Below, one piece after another: positions 55,162 through 63,954 of a DNA stretch of 64,000 nt (position 1 is the stretch's first letter; each line of letters opens with the position of its first letter). This DNA comes from CAVUFH01 sp963740835. GTDB taxonomy: Bacteria; Actinomycetota; Acidimicrobiia; IMCC26256; PALSA-610. Both the position numbers and the translations under genes were made by a program. The notes beneath the pieces are model-generated. The model made no database searches. It was not told the origin of the DNA and was given only the letters and a program-made list of their open reading frames with translations. The stretch lies in the NCBI GenBank assembly GCA_963740835.1, contig CAVUFH010000007.1, forward strand, positions 558,001 through 622,000. Direction: 5' to 3'.

Positions 55162-55776
55162 TCAGCCGAGCACCGATGCCCAGACTGCGTAGAGCGGATC
55201 GCCGCGGTGATCGAGCGGCGTGCACCGCTTCGACTCGGCCGGCGCGAACCCACCGGCGCGCGCGAAGTAGTCGGTCACGATGCGCATGTGCGCGTCGTCG
55301 TCCGCCATGAGCCACCCGCGCACGGCTTTCGTGGGGAAGAGACGGTTGGAGAACGTGCACACGAACCGGCCGCCCGGGCGCAGGACCCGCGCGACTTCGC
55401 GGAACACCGCAACGGGATCGGTGAGATAGTCGACCGAGACACAACACGTCGCGTCGTCGAAGACGGCGGCCGCGAACGGGAGCATCGGGTCTGCGTTCAG
55501 GTCGTGCACGACCCACGCCGCCGCTTGCGAGTTCGCCGCGAGCTCCTCGGCGTTGAGACCGAGGACAGTGAGGTTGGCGGGGGCCTCGCGGAAGTGCGAC
55601 ACCCACGAGCTCATGAGGTCGAGTACGTCACCCCGGACACCGAGTTCGTCGTAGAGCGCGCCGACCGCCGCGATCGCGGCGTCGTCGATGTGGGTGGCGA
55701 ACCGCGGGAACGCGTAGAACTCGGCGTCCTGCTCCTCGTCCTGGCGGGCAAAGAACCCGGGCGGGAACTCTTTCAC
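55162..55776 (-). CDS. Class I SAM-dependent methyltransferase
   Basis: A 204-aa protein. FFARQDEEQDAEFYAFPRFATHID precedes the Rossmann motif I region DVLDLMSSWVSHF, then VLGLNAEELAANSQA, the motif II/III stretch VHDLNADPMLPFAAAVFDDATCCVSVDYLTDP and the post-motif VARVLRPGGRFVCTFSNRLFP of a Methyltransf_11 fold. Motif I is degenerate (no clear GxGxG), so catalytic competence is not certain. GTG 55776 overlaps the VOC stop. Substrate unknown. Confidence 0.75.
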   Translation of the reverse strand: MKEFPPGFFARQDEEQDAEFYAFPRFATHIDDAAIAAVGALYDELGVRGDVLDLMSSWVSHFREAPANLTVLGLNAEELAANSQAAAWVVHDLNADPMLPFAAAVFDDATCCVSVDYLTDPVAVFREVARVLRPGGRFVCTFSNRLFPTKAVRGWLMADDDAHMRIVTDYFARAGGFAPAESKRCTPLDHRGDPLYAVWASVLG

Positions 55777-56669
55777 TGCGGCTGTTCGATGAGCTCGAGC
55801 ACCTCGCCGTCGGGGCCGGCGAAGCAGACGAAGCGCAGCACCGGGAGGTCCGAACCCATCGCCATCGCGACCGGCGGTGAGATCGTTTCGACCCCGAGCT
55901 GGGCCAGCTGCGCGCACGAGTGATCAAGGTCACCGACGAGCACGGCGAGCCGCCACATGCCGAGCGTGTTCGCCGCGCGCGGCAGCGCGGGGACGACTGC
56001 CGGCGAGCGGAAGCCGACGAGGATGAGGTGCACCTCACCGCCACCCGGCGCCGCCAGCATCACTTCGTCGAACGCGGCCGGCCCGCCGATGCGCAGGTGC
56101 GCGGCATCGGCCGGCGCGGGCGCGAAGCGCGCGACTTCGGTGAAGCCGAGCGCGCGGTAGAACCCGAGTGAATGCTCCAGGTCGGTGCAACCGACGCTGA
56201 CGAACGACAGTCGCGGACCATTGCCCTCGATCAGCTCGACCACGGTTCCGTCGGGGTCGTTGCCCATCACGAGGCGGACGGACGCGCCGTTCGCGAGCTC
56301 GTGCGCCTGCACCGCGCTCCAGATCGCGCCACCGAGATCCGTGGCACGAGCCACTGCCCCATCGATGTCGGTGACCGCGACACCGAGACGCTGGAACCCG
56401 GTGGTGACGAACGAGGCGGGCGGTGCACCGGTCGGTGTCGGTTCTTGCCACTCGAGCAGGTCGACCGCGCCACCGTCGAAGCCACTTTCGCCGACGAGCA
56501 CCCACGCGTCCCAACGCGCGATGTCGAGTCCGAAGGCGGCGCCCGGTTGCGCGGTGTCGGGTGTCGTGCGCACCGCGGCGTCGAGGCCCAACGCATCGGC
56601 GTAGAAGCGGCGCGAACGTTCGAGGTCGGTGCAGTTCACGTTGACGTGGAAGATCCGCGCGTCATGCAT
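55773..56669 (-). CDS. Two-domain VOC-family protein
   Basis: A 298-aa protein with two VOC modules: residues 1-150 (FHVNVNCTDLERSRRFYADALG) and residues about 155-298 (LSFVSVGCTDLEHSLGFYRALGF). Both halves end with a GPDGxVxELIE-type strand. Two-domain VOC proteins include extradiol dioxygenases and glyoxalases; the expected metal-ligand pattern is only partly conserved, so enzymatic activity is uncertain. GTGA overlap couples it to the methyltransferase. Confidence 0.8.
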   Translation of the reverse strand: MHDARIFHVNVNCTDLERSRRFYADALGLDAAVRTTPDTAQPGAAFGLDIARWDAWVLVGESGFDGGAVDLLEWQEPTPTGAPPASFVTTGFQRLGVAVTDIDGAVARATDLGGAIWSAVQAHELANGASVRLVMGNDPDGTVVELIEGNGPRLSFVSVGCTDLEHSLGFYRALGFTEVARFAPAPADAAHLRIGGPAAFDEVMLAAPGGGEVHLILVGFRSPAVVPALPRAANTLGMWRLAVLVGDLDHSCAQLAQLGVETISPPVAMAMGSDLPVLRFVCFAGPDGEVLELIEQPQ

Positions 56670-56729
56670 CTCGCGACTCCGGTTCGTCGGTTCCGAGGGA
56701 CGCCGCTCGGCGCGCGGCTTCGCGCACGG

Positions 56730-57972
56730 TCACGGTGCGGGCTGCCCCGGGTTGCCGGTGCAGCCGGTTGCGGCGGGCGTACGTGTGATGCGGTCGAGCA
56801 GCCAACCCGACACGTCGGCCGCGGCGGTCGTGCGCACTTCGAAGTGGCCGACGTCCTTGTACGTCTCGAACTCGATGTTCGCGCCGGCGGCACACTGCTT
56901 CTTCACGTAGTCACTGGTCACGTCCGGATGCACGATGTCGTCGACGAGGCCTTGCGCGATGAACAGCGGCACGGTGTCGATCACCGCGCTCGGAGAGTTG
57001 GCCACGAAATGCGGCTTCCATTGTGGTTCTTCGACAGGGTTGCCCCGAAGGAAGCGATCACGCAGGATCCACACGCTCGGCAGGACCGTGACCGACTGCG
57101 AGTTCGTCTCGATGCACCGGTTCGCGATGTTCGCGACCGCCGGGAGATACCACGGCTTGACGACCGCGGTCGCAGGCGTGTCCGGATAGACGTCCGACCA
57201 CGACTGGATGGCCATCGCGGTGAGGATGACGCCGGCTGCTTCGCCTTGGTCGTCCAGAGTCAGCTGGGCGAGATCGGTCGGCGGTGCCATCGCCGCGACA
57301 CCGACGACGTCGAGCTCCGGTGCGTAGTCGGGCGCGAGCTGCGCCGCGAAGAGCGCGGCGTGACCGCCCTGCGAGTGGCCGAAGATCGCGACCTTGGCGT
57401 CGTCTTCGTTCTTCACCAGCTGTTGCGCCGCGCGCACGCTGTCGAGCACCGCCCGCCCTTCGCTCTCACCGACGAGGTACGGATGCGGCCCGCCACTTTC
57501 GCTCCCCAGGCCCGGATAGTCGGTCGCCGTGACGATCGCGCCTGCAGCGAGGAACTGGTCCAGCTCCGGGATGCGTTTGGTGTTGCCCGCGTCCTCCATC
57601 GAGGGCGCGCATTGCGTCGCGATGCCGCTCGTACCGTGGGCCCACGCCACGATGGGTGCGTTCGCGGCGGGCCGCGTGCTGGGAACGACGACGACGCCCG
57701 ACACCGCGATCGGCTCGTCACCCAGACCGGTGGACGTGTAGAGAACGCGGTACGTGTGCGCGTCCGCGACGTTGGCTCCCGCGAGCGGCTCGGAGCGGAT
57801 GAGTGTGCCCGGAGGTCCGTCCGGCAACGGCTGTGGCGGGTCGTAGAACGCGCTCGGGGTCGCCCGGATCGACGAGCCAATTCGCCAGACCCCAGACGCC
57901 GACGATCAACGCGACCGAGCCGACGACGGCCACGATCCATGTCCACCTGCCGGGTCGCTGGTTGTGCCGCAT
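56730..57972 (-). CDS. Secreted/membrane-anchored lipase of the secretory lipase family (one frameshift)
   Basis: About 413 aa after repair. N-terminal MRHNQRPGRWTWIVAVVGSV is a membrane anchor or signal; the frame breaks near 57864 where one extra base separates NWLVDP from TPSAFYDPPQPLP. The catalytic domain follows: YRVLYTSTGLGDEPIAVSG, WAHGTSGIATQCAPS, and the nucleophile in VAIFGHSQGGHAALFA; acid and His near the end (LVDDIVHPDVTS, YKDVGHFEV). Cys pairs and the HPDV motif match the LIP family of secretory lipases. It is divergent from the phospholipase gene. Confidence 0.88.
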
Positions 57973-58039
57973 CACGAATTGAGATCCTGTCTCGCACCGT
58001 GCCTCGTCTGGTGCAGCGGCGAACCGTACCCTCTCTCCG

Positions 58040-59503
58040 ATGGACCGGCGGAAGTTCCTGCGAGCGAGCGCGCTCGGCGCGGGCGCAGTCGCGTTCGGCC
58101 CGTTGCTCGCCGCGTGCAGCGACGACGAACGCGACCGCGCCGCAGAGATCGCGCTCGGCACCCATCGCCTGCTCGACCGGGCGCCGTCGGACGCGCCGAT
58201 CGACACGGTCGTGATCGCGGTCCTGGAGAACCGTTCGTTCGACCACTACTTGGGGTGGCTGGGCGCCGATACGGCGTACCTCGACGCCGGCCGCGCCAAG
58301 TACGGGCACAGCTTCCACATCAGCGCGCGCCAGCACGAGCACTACACGGACGGCCATGACCAGACGCTCGTGACTCACCACCTCCCGTCGTCACGCAACG
58401 AGACAAATCCTTATCGCGGCTGCGAGCACCGGATCCCCGGCCACGGCTGGGACACCGGCCGGGTCCAGCGCGACCATGGCTTCGCGGCGCGCGGCAGCGG
58501 CAACGACAGCTTCGCCCTCGGCTATTACGAGGCTCCCGACATCGCGACGCACGCCGACCTTGCGCGCCGGTTCACCGTGGCGGACCGCTACTTCTCGTCG
58601 TTGCTCGCGGGGACGTTCCCGAACCGGCAGTACGTGCACGCGGCGACCTCACTCGGGCACAAGTCCCATCCGCCCCAGCTCGATGTCGGTGCGTACGCGG
58701 GTGACACGATCTGGGATCGGCTGCAACGCGCGGGCGTGCCGGCGCGCTACTACTACACCGACCTGCCGTTCCTCGCGCTGTGGGGCGAGCGCCTCTTCGA
58801 TCGCATCTCCTCGATCGACCGCTACTTCGAAGACGCCGCCAACGGCACACTGCCGAACGTCGTCATGGTCGATCCCGGGTTCGCCGGGCCGGATCGCTCG
58901 GATAACCATCCCCACGGCGACATCCGCATGGCGCAGCGCTTCCTCCATTCCGTGTTCAACGCGTTCGCGCGTTCACCGCAATGGCACCGCGGTCTGTTCG
59001 TCCTGACCTACGACGAGTGGGGCGGCTTCTTCGACCATGTGGCGCCACCGGTCGTCCCGGACGACCGGGCGAGCAAGGTCGACCTCGAGAACTTCGGTCA
59101 GACCGGGTTCCGCGTGCCGACCGTGCTCGCGTCGCCGTTCGCCCGGCGCGGCTACGTCGACTCGACGCGGTACGACCACGCGTCGATCCTGCGCTTCCTC
59201 GAGTGGCGCTTCCTCGGTGCACCACCTGAGGGTGTCGACGCGTCCAACGGGCGCTGGTACCTGACCAAACGCGATCGCACCGCGCACAACCTCGGCAGCT
59301 CGCTGGTCACGACCGCGGATCCCGAGCTCGACTTCGACCTCGACGAACCGATCCCCGTCCCTTCGGACGGGTGCCACGTCGCCGAAGGTCCGGCGGTCGC
59401 GACCGAGCTCGGCCCCTCCGATGTTCGACCGAGCGACCGCTTCAACGACCTCGTGACCACGCAGTTCCTCCCTGCGATCGAACGCCCGTGGCAGCCTGCC
59501 TGA
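58040..59503 (+). CDS. Tat-exported phospholipase C / acid phosphatase-type phosphoesterase lipoprotein
   Basis: A 487-aa phosphoesterase. MDRRKFLRASALGAGAVAFGP is a twin-arginine signal, followed by a lipobox (LLAACSD). The catalytic core has VVIAVLENRSFDHYLGWLG, FTVADRYFSSLLAGTFPNRQY, DNHPHGDI and LTYDEWGGFFDHVAPP, the metal-ligand and nucleophile motifs of the phospholipase C/AcpA family. It hydrolyses phosphodiesters or phosphomonoesters outside the cell, useful for phosphate acquisition. RidA follows after 1 bp. Confidence 0.92.
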   Translation: MDRRKFLRASALGAGAVAFGPLLAACSDDERDRAAEIALGTHRLLDRAPSDAPIDTVVIAVLENRSFDHYLGWLGADTAYLDAGRAKYGHSFHISARQHEHYTDGHDQTLVTHHLPSSRNETNPYRGCEHRIPGHGWDTGRVQRDHGFAARGSGNDSFALGYYEAPDIATHADLARRFTVADRYFSSLLAGTFPNRQYVHAATSLGHKSHPPQLDVGAYAGDTIWDRLQRAGVPARYYYTDLPFLALWGERLFDRISSIDRYFEDAANGTLPNVVMVDPGFAGPDRSDNHPHGDIRMAQRFLHSVFNAFARSPQWHRGLFVLTYDEWGGFFDHVAPPVVPDDRASKVDLENFGQTGFRVPTVLASPFARRGYVDSTRYDHASILRFLEWRFLGAPPEGVDASNGRWYLTKRDRTAHNLGSSLVTTADPELDFDLDEPIPVPSDGCHVAEGPAVATELGPSDVRPSDRFNDLVTTQFLPAIERPWQPA

Positions 59504-59504
59504 G

Positions 59505-60008
59505 ATGACGCCCGCGGCCGCTCCAACCGATGGCACACCCGACGCGCGCCTGCGCGAGCTCGGACTCGAGCTCCCCGCCGTGCCGGATCAGCCGCCCGGC
59601 CACGCGCCCCGCCCGATCGTTCCCGTCGTGGTGCACGGAACGCTCGCGTTCTTCTCCGGGGTCGCACCACTCGAGCTCACCGGCACGGTCGGCAACGACA
59701 TGAGCATCGAGGAGGGATACGCCGCGGCCCGGACCGTCGGGCTGATGCTCTTGCGCCGCATCGTCGACGCGTTCGGATCCCTCGACGCGGTCGAGCGCTT
59801 CCTCAAGGTCACCGGCTACGTCCGCTCCGCCCCGGGCTTCTCCAGCCAACCCGAAGTCGTCAACGGCTTCTCCGATCTCATCATCGAGGTGTACGGCGAC
59901 CGCGGCCGCTGTGCGCGCACCGCGATCGGCACCTCGGAGCTGCCGCGCAACATCCCGATCGAGGTGGAGTCGATCGTCGCGTTGCGCGACTCGCGCGGCG
60001 GTGGTTGA
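59505..60008 (+). CDS. RidA-family (YjgF/YER057c/UK114) protein
   Basis: A 167-aa RidA homologue: VVVHGTLAFFSGVAPLEL, MLLRRIVDAFGSLDAVERFLKVTGYVRSAP and VNGFSDLIIEVYG are the family's strands and helix. The key Arg is present in RCARTAIGTSELPRNIPIEVESI. Start ATG 59505 is one base after the phospholipase stop. Some RidA members deaminate reactive enamines/imines; the longer C-terminal variant here is of unknown role. Confidence 0.88.
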   Translation: MTPAAAPTDGTPDARLRELGLELPAVPDQPPGHAPRPIVPVVVHGTLAFFSGVAPLELTGTVGNDMSIEEGYAAARTVGLMLLRRIVDAFGSLDAVERFLKVTGYVRSAPGFSSQPEVVNGFSDLIIEVYGDRGRCARTAIGTSELPRNIPIEVESIVALRDSRGGG

Positions 60009-60582
60009 ACGCGCACTCGGTGCTCGACGGCATCGGCTGGCCCTGATCACTGTCGCGGTGCTGGTCGCGGCGGCGGTCGTCGCGCTCGTGGTGCTCGCGT
60101 GGCCCGGTCACTCGTCCGAACCCTCCACGCCGACGCTCGCCATCGCGCCGCCCGGTGCACTGCGCGACGGCGAGACGGTTCGCATCCGGATCAATGGCGT
60201 CGGTCAGTCCGCGAGCTTCGAGGCGGCCGCGCGTCAGCACCCCGAGATCGACCCGACGACAGGCGACCCGCGTGTGGTCCTCTGTGCGAGCCTCGACGAC
60301 GTCGAGACGTGCGCAGACGATTCCCAGCGCACGAGCGTGCCGCCTTCGGACGAGCTCCCGGTGACGGCGTCGATCGAGCTCCCGCGGCTGCTGATCGCGA
60401 ACGGTCGGACCCGCGACTGCGCGATCGATCCCTGCGCGCTCCAGGTGCAGCGCACAGTCGTCACGGGTGTCCGGGCCGGTGCCGTCGAGGACGATGCCGG
60501 AGACCCTGTCATCGACGGCTACGACGAGGTCGTCGTGGCCGCGCTGGTGCGGTTCGACGCCGGCGCGGATGTGCACGGCTGA
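60001..60582 (+). CDS. Membrane-anchored extracellular protein, unknown function
   Basis: A 193-aa protein with one N-terminal membrane span (LALITVAVLVAAAVVALVVL) after a basic head and a soluble C-terminal domain outside the cell. The domain has a Cys pair (VVLCASLDDVETCADD) and TRDCAIDPCALQVQ, and a strand arrangement slightly like the neocarzinostatin/Ig fold (PPGALRDGETVRIRING). GTG 60001 overlaps the RidA end by 8 bp. No known family can be named with confidence. Confidence 0.65.
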   Translation: MVERALGARRHRLALITVAVLVAAAVVALVVLAWPGHSSEPSTPTLAIAPPGALRDGETVRIRINGVGQSASFEAAARQHPEIDPTTGDPRVVLCASLDDVETCADDSQRTSVPPSDELPVTASIELPRLLIANGRTRDCAIDPCALQVQRTVVTGVRAGAVEDDAGDPVIDGYDEVVVAALVRFDAGADVHG

Positions 60583-60606
60583 GGAAAAGCGGACACGATC
60601 CGCGCT

Positions 60607-61749
60607 GTGACCGCCACGACACCGTCGCCAACACCGAACATCCGTACGATCGCGAAGACCGTGCTCGGCGTCCCGAGCGTGCCACCCGGGTTCGTCACGA
60701 ACGGCGTCAACCAGGTACGCGCCGCACTCGGGCGCGTGCACGACGCGATGGCGCCGCCGCCCGTACGCATCCTCGAGGGATTGTTCGGGATCCTCGATCA
60801 TCGAGTGCTCGTCGCGCTCTGCGCGGCGGACGTTCCCGACACACTGACCGAGCCGACGACCCCGGCCGCGCTCGCGCGTCGTGTCGACGCCGACCCCGCG
60901 CAGCTCGAACGATTGCTGCGCTACGCGGCAACGCGCGGTTGGGTGCGCATCGACCCCGCGGGCCGGGTGGCACCGACGCGCGTGACGGAGTTCCTGCGCG
61001 CCGACCATCCGGGTGGCTGGCGCGCGTGGGTCGAGTTCGCGGGCGGTGCCGACGTCACCGCCGCGGTGGCGGAGCTGTCGACAACGGCCCGCGACGGATT
61101 CGCGACCGCGAACGGCCAGCCGTTCTTCGAGTGGATGCGCGAGCACCCGGAGCGGGCCGGCGCGTTCGACGGCGCAATGGCCGCCGGCGGCCGTATGCAC
61201 GGGCTCACCCTCGCGGCCGCGCTCGACTGGTCGGACCGCACGCGCGCTTGCGATGTCGGCGGCGGCACCGGCGATCTGCTCGCCGTCTTGCTGGACCTGG
61301 TGCCACACCTGGACGGGACCGTCTTCGACCTGCCCCACGTCGTCGCCCGCGTGGTCACGCATCCGCGCCTCACCGCCACCGGCGGCGACGCATTCGTCGA
61401 CGTGCCCACCGGGTTCGACACCTATCTCCTCGTCAACGTGCTCCACGACTGGAACGACGCCGACGCCACGCGGATCCTCGAACGCGTCGCCGCGGCAGCC
61501 CGAGTGACGGACGCGAGCGTCGTCGTCGTCGACAGCGAATCGCGTATCGTGCCGCGTGCCGACCTCTCGATCAGTGCCGACATCCTCATGGCCGCGCTCA
61601 CCGAAGGTGGCGTCGAGCGCGACACCGCGGCATTCCGCGCACTCGGTGCAACCTGCGGACTGCGACCGATCCGCGCCGTACGCCTCGCGTCCGGCGACCT
61701 CGCACACGAGTTCCGAGCGGTCGCATCAGGTCCCGCGGCGCGGCCGTGA
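60607..61749 (+). CDS. Class I O-methyltransferase (methyltransf_2 type)
   Basis: A 380-aa SAM-dependent O-methyltransferase. An N-terminal winged-helix dimerisation domain (ALARRVDADPAQLERLLRYAATRGWV) precedes the Rossmann core: CDVGGGTGDLLAVLLDLVPHLDGTVFDLPHV, VLHDWNDADATRILERV and VVVDSESRIVPRADLS. This layout matches plant/actinobacterial O-methyltransferases of secondary metabolism. GTG 60607 starts just after the upstream stop. The substrate, perhaps a phenolic, is unknown. Confidence 0.88.
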   Translation: MTATTPSPTPNIRTIAKTVLGVPSVPPGFVTNGVNQVRAALGRVHDAMAPPPVRILEGLFGILDHRVLVALCAADVPDTLTEPTTPAALARRVDADPAQLERLLRYAATRGWVRIDPAGRVAPTRVTEFLRADHPGGWRAWVEFAGGADVTAAVAELSTTARDGFATANGQPFFEWMREHPERAGAFDGAMAAGGRMHGLTLAAALDWSDRTRACDVGGGTGDLLAVLLDLVPHLDGTVFDLPHVVARVVTHPRLTATGGDAFVDVPTGFDTYLLVNVLHDWNDADATRILERVAAAARVTDASVVVVDSESRIVPRADLSISADILMAALTEGGVERDTAAFRALGATCGLRPIRAVRLASGDLAHEFRAVASGPAARP

Positions 61750-61769
61750 GTCAGGCGTACGCTTCGCCT

Positions 61770-61943
61770 ATGCACATCGATCGAGACGTCGCGATTGCGA
61801 TCGCAGTCATCCTCGTCGTCGCCGCCATCGTCATCGTCGGCACGAGCGGCGAGTCCGTCGCGGTGCGCTTCCTGACGATCATCGTTTCGATCGACATCGC
61901 GGTCCGGCTCGTCGCGCACGCCTCCAAACCCGCGCGCACCTGA
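61770..61943 (+). CDS. Small two-span membrane protein
   Basis: A 57-aa protein with two hydrophobic segments (VAIAIAVILVVAAIVIVG and VRFLTIIVSIDIAVRLVA) separated by a short acidic turn. ATG 61770 lies about 6 bp after a TACGCT -10-like box, which would make it leaderless; GTG 61746, overlapping the methyltransferase stop, is an alternative. Unknown function. Confidence 0.5.
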   Translation: MHIDRDVAIAIAVILVVAAIVIVGTSGESVAVRFLTIIVSIDIAVRLVAHASKPART

Positions 61944-61984
61944 GGCCTTACGGCGCATTCGAATGACAGCCTGCTCCGCGACCA

Positions 61985-63055
61985 CTACGCCTGACGCGCG
62001 CGTGGATCACGTCCGGAGGCCGCGCGCGCGGCGGCGACCGCCGCGCGGACCCGACACCACGCTTCTGCGTTCCAACCGGGATCGTCGACCGCGTCCGCTT
62101 CGAGCTCGACCTCGAGCGCGTCGAGCCGCGGCCGGTCGTCCGTCGTGAAGACGGCGAAGTCCTCCCACGGGGGTGGTTCGCCGAGCGGCTGACCGACGAA
62201 CACCGGCACGAACAGCGACCGGCAGGGCGTACCGAGCAGGAAGCGGGCATTCGGACGGCGCCCGTTCGCACCGGGCGGTGGGAGCTCCGCGACGAGCGCC
62301 GCGGTCGTGGCCTCGATGCCGGCGACATGCATGCAGATGGTCCAGCCGTTCGCGCCGCCGACATGCGAGCGCAGGTGTGCTTCGAGCGTTGCAACCGTCA
62401 CCGGCTCGCGCGCCAGCACCGCCCGGCTCGCGCGTAAGCGCGGATCCACGAGTGTCGTCACCGGCTGCCGGGGATGACGGTGCGCGGTGTCGAACGCGGA
62501 GATCGTCGTGCGGTTCGAGGTGGCACGGGTGCGCGGCACCGGTTCGACCGCCCACGTCGAGCCGGAGGTCTCGAGCGCGAACGCGCGCACGGGGTCGGCG
62601 ACGAGGAACGACGACCAGTACGGCCGTACCGCGTCCCGGTGACCCGAGCCGCCTTGTCCGTGTTGCTCGAGCAGCGACGTCATCACGTCGATAGCGTCGG
62701 TTGCGGACGGGGCGCGCTCGAGTCCGAGGCGCACGAGATCGATCCCGATGAGACCCGCGGGCGCGTCGCGCGGGTCGAGGGTCGTGAAGATCGTCTCGTT
62801 CCCTATTGCGACGCCGGCTTCGTTCACGCCGTGCTCCACGCCCCACGCCCACTCCGGCCGGGAGCCCACGAAGCCGACCGTCTCGCGTCCGGCGCCGGCG
62901 ATCTCGACGTGCGTGGTGCGGAGCGGCGCCGTGTCGGGAAGAGATGGGAACCATTCGAGCCGTTGCGCTTCGTCCGGCGGCCGGTCGGAGTTCTTCGCGA
63001 ACAGCGTGACGCCCGCGTCGGTCGCGGGGGCGAGCGCACAGAGGCAGTCACACAT
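61985..63055 (-). CDS. Secernin-type C69-family peptidase (Ntn-hydrolase)
   Basis: A 356-aa Ntn-hydrolase of the secernin/C69 type. It begins MCDCLCAL; removal of Met would expose the N-terminal Cys nucleophile. LFAKNSDRPPDEAQRLEWFPS is the family signature and WGVEHGVNEAGVAIGNETIFT with later WTICMHVAG complete the active-site fold. The substrate is not known; dipeptidase or amidase are usual. Divergent from the HTH gene across two shared operators. ATG 63055. Confidence 0.85.
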   Translation of the reverse strand: MCDCLCALAPATDAGVTLFAKNSDRPPDEAQRLEWFPSLPDTAPLRTTHVEIAGAGRETVGFVGSRPEWAWGVEHGVNEAGVAIGNETIFTTLDPRDAPAGLIGIDLVRLGLERAPSATDAIDVMTSLLEQHGQGGSGHRDAVRPYWSSFLVADPVRAFALETSGSTWAVEPVPRTRATSNRTTISAFDTAHRHPRQPVTTLVDPRLRASRAVLAREPVTVATLEAHLRSHVGGANGWTICMHVAGIEATTAALVAELPPPGANGRRPNARFLLGTPCRSLFVPVFVGQPLGEPPPWEDFAVFTTDDRPRLDALEVELEADAVDDPGWNAEAWCRVRAAVAAARAASGRDPRARQA

Positions 63056-63081
63056 GCGACTCCATCATGTACCACCGCGAG

Positions 63082-63126
63082 GTCAATATCGGTTGACAAC
63101 GTCGCTGCGAGTCAACTAACGTTGAC
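63082..63126. promoter_or_regulatory. Two 16-bp palindromic operators GTCAAC-N4-GTTGAC
   Basis: GTCAAT-N4-GTTGAC (63082-63097, one mismatch) and GTCAAC-N4-GTTGAC (63111-63126, perfect) are 29 bp apart centre to centre. The second ends 2 bp before the HTH gene ATG (63129). A TTGACA -35 (63093) and TAACGT -10-like box (63117) lie within them, so binding would block the HTH promoter, and probably also the divergent secernin gene. Confidence 0.65.
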
Positions 63127-63128
63127 GC

Positions 63129-63362
63129 ATGGCAGCAAGCAACACGGTCACCCGGTCGGGCGACGGCCCGGACGGAGTCCTCGGCGAGCTCGCCCGGCTG
63201 GTCGCCGACCGCGCCGAGCTGGAGCGGCGGGAAGCCGCGCTCGTACGCAAGGCTCGGAACCAGGGAATCGTGTGGGAACAGATCGCGGCGTCCCTCGGCG
63301 TGACGAAGCAAGCCGTGCACAAGAAGTACGCGGCGGGGATGTTCGGGCGACGACGCGCCTGA
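63129..63362 (+). CDS. Small helix-turn-helix protein
   Basis: A 77-aa protein. An N-terminal helix rich in Glu/Arg (LARLVADRAELERREAALVRKARNQG) is followed by a short HTH (VWEQIAASLGVTKQAVHKKYAAG) in which SLGVTKQAVHKKY is the recognition part. ATG 63129 comes 2 bp after the palindrome, with no room for a ribosome-binding site, suggesting a leaderless transcript and autoregulation. This small HTH family is common in actinobacteria and uncharacterised. Confidence 0.75.
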   Translation: MAASNTVTRSGDGPDGVLGELARLVADRAELERREAALVRKARNQGIVWEQIAASLGVTKQAVHKKYAAGMFGRRRA

Positions 63363-63465
63363 TCCGCCGCGGTATTTGCCGGAATGGCGCTTGCACTGCT
63401 CGACTCTGCGCGCGACGCGCTCCCCCGAGGCGCAACCGCCCGAACCGACACCAGGAGAGCTCGCC

Positions 63466-63954
63466 ATGGCGCACCCGCGCGAGGAGATCGAAGCAACGGT
63501 GCGGCGCTACGTCGCGGTGCGCGAGAACATCGACAACGGCGACGGGACGTGGCGGGACCTGGCCCAGTTCTTCACCGACGACGCGGTGTTCATCGACCCC
63601 GCGTGGGGCCGGGTGGAAGGCATCGAAGAGATGAAAGCGACCGTCTTCGGCGACGCGATGGTCGGGCTCGAGGACTGGAAGTTCCCGGTGGAGTTCTGCG
63701 CCATCGAGGGCGACAACGTGATCATCAAGTGGAAGCAGTTGCTGCCCGGCGCGCGCCCGGACGGCACGCCGTGGCAACAATCGGGGGTATCGACATTGAT
63801 CTACGCCGGTGGCGGGAAGTTCCGCTACGAAGAGGACCTGCTCAACATGATGCACGTGTTCGAGGACATGCGCTCGAGCAAGTGCAAGGTCCCGGACGTC
63901 GCGATGCCGCCGAAGCATCCGAACCGAGACTTCTCGCGCCCCGCGCCGTCGTAA
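63466..63954 (+). CDS. NTF2/SnoaL-like protein
   Basis: A 162-aa NTF2-fold protein. REEIEATVRRYVAVRENIDNGDGTWRDLAQFFTDDAVFIDPAWG opens with the usual helix and FxDDAVFxDP turn, and VIIKWKQLLPG with YAGGGKFRYEEDLLNMMHVFEDM closes the cone. ATG 63466 follows AGGAGA. The fold serves isomerases, hydratases and binding proteins; no active-site set is diagnostic. Its neighbours do not define a pathway. Confidence 0.78.
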   Translation: MAHPREEIEATVRRYVAVRENIDNGDGTWRDLAQFFTDDAVFIDPAWGRVEGIEEMKATVFGDAMVGLEDWKFPVEFCAIEGDNVIIKWKQLLPGARPDGTPWQQSGVSTLIYAGGGKFRYEEDLLNMMHVFEDMRSSKCKVPDVAMPPKHPNRDFSRPAPS

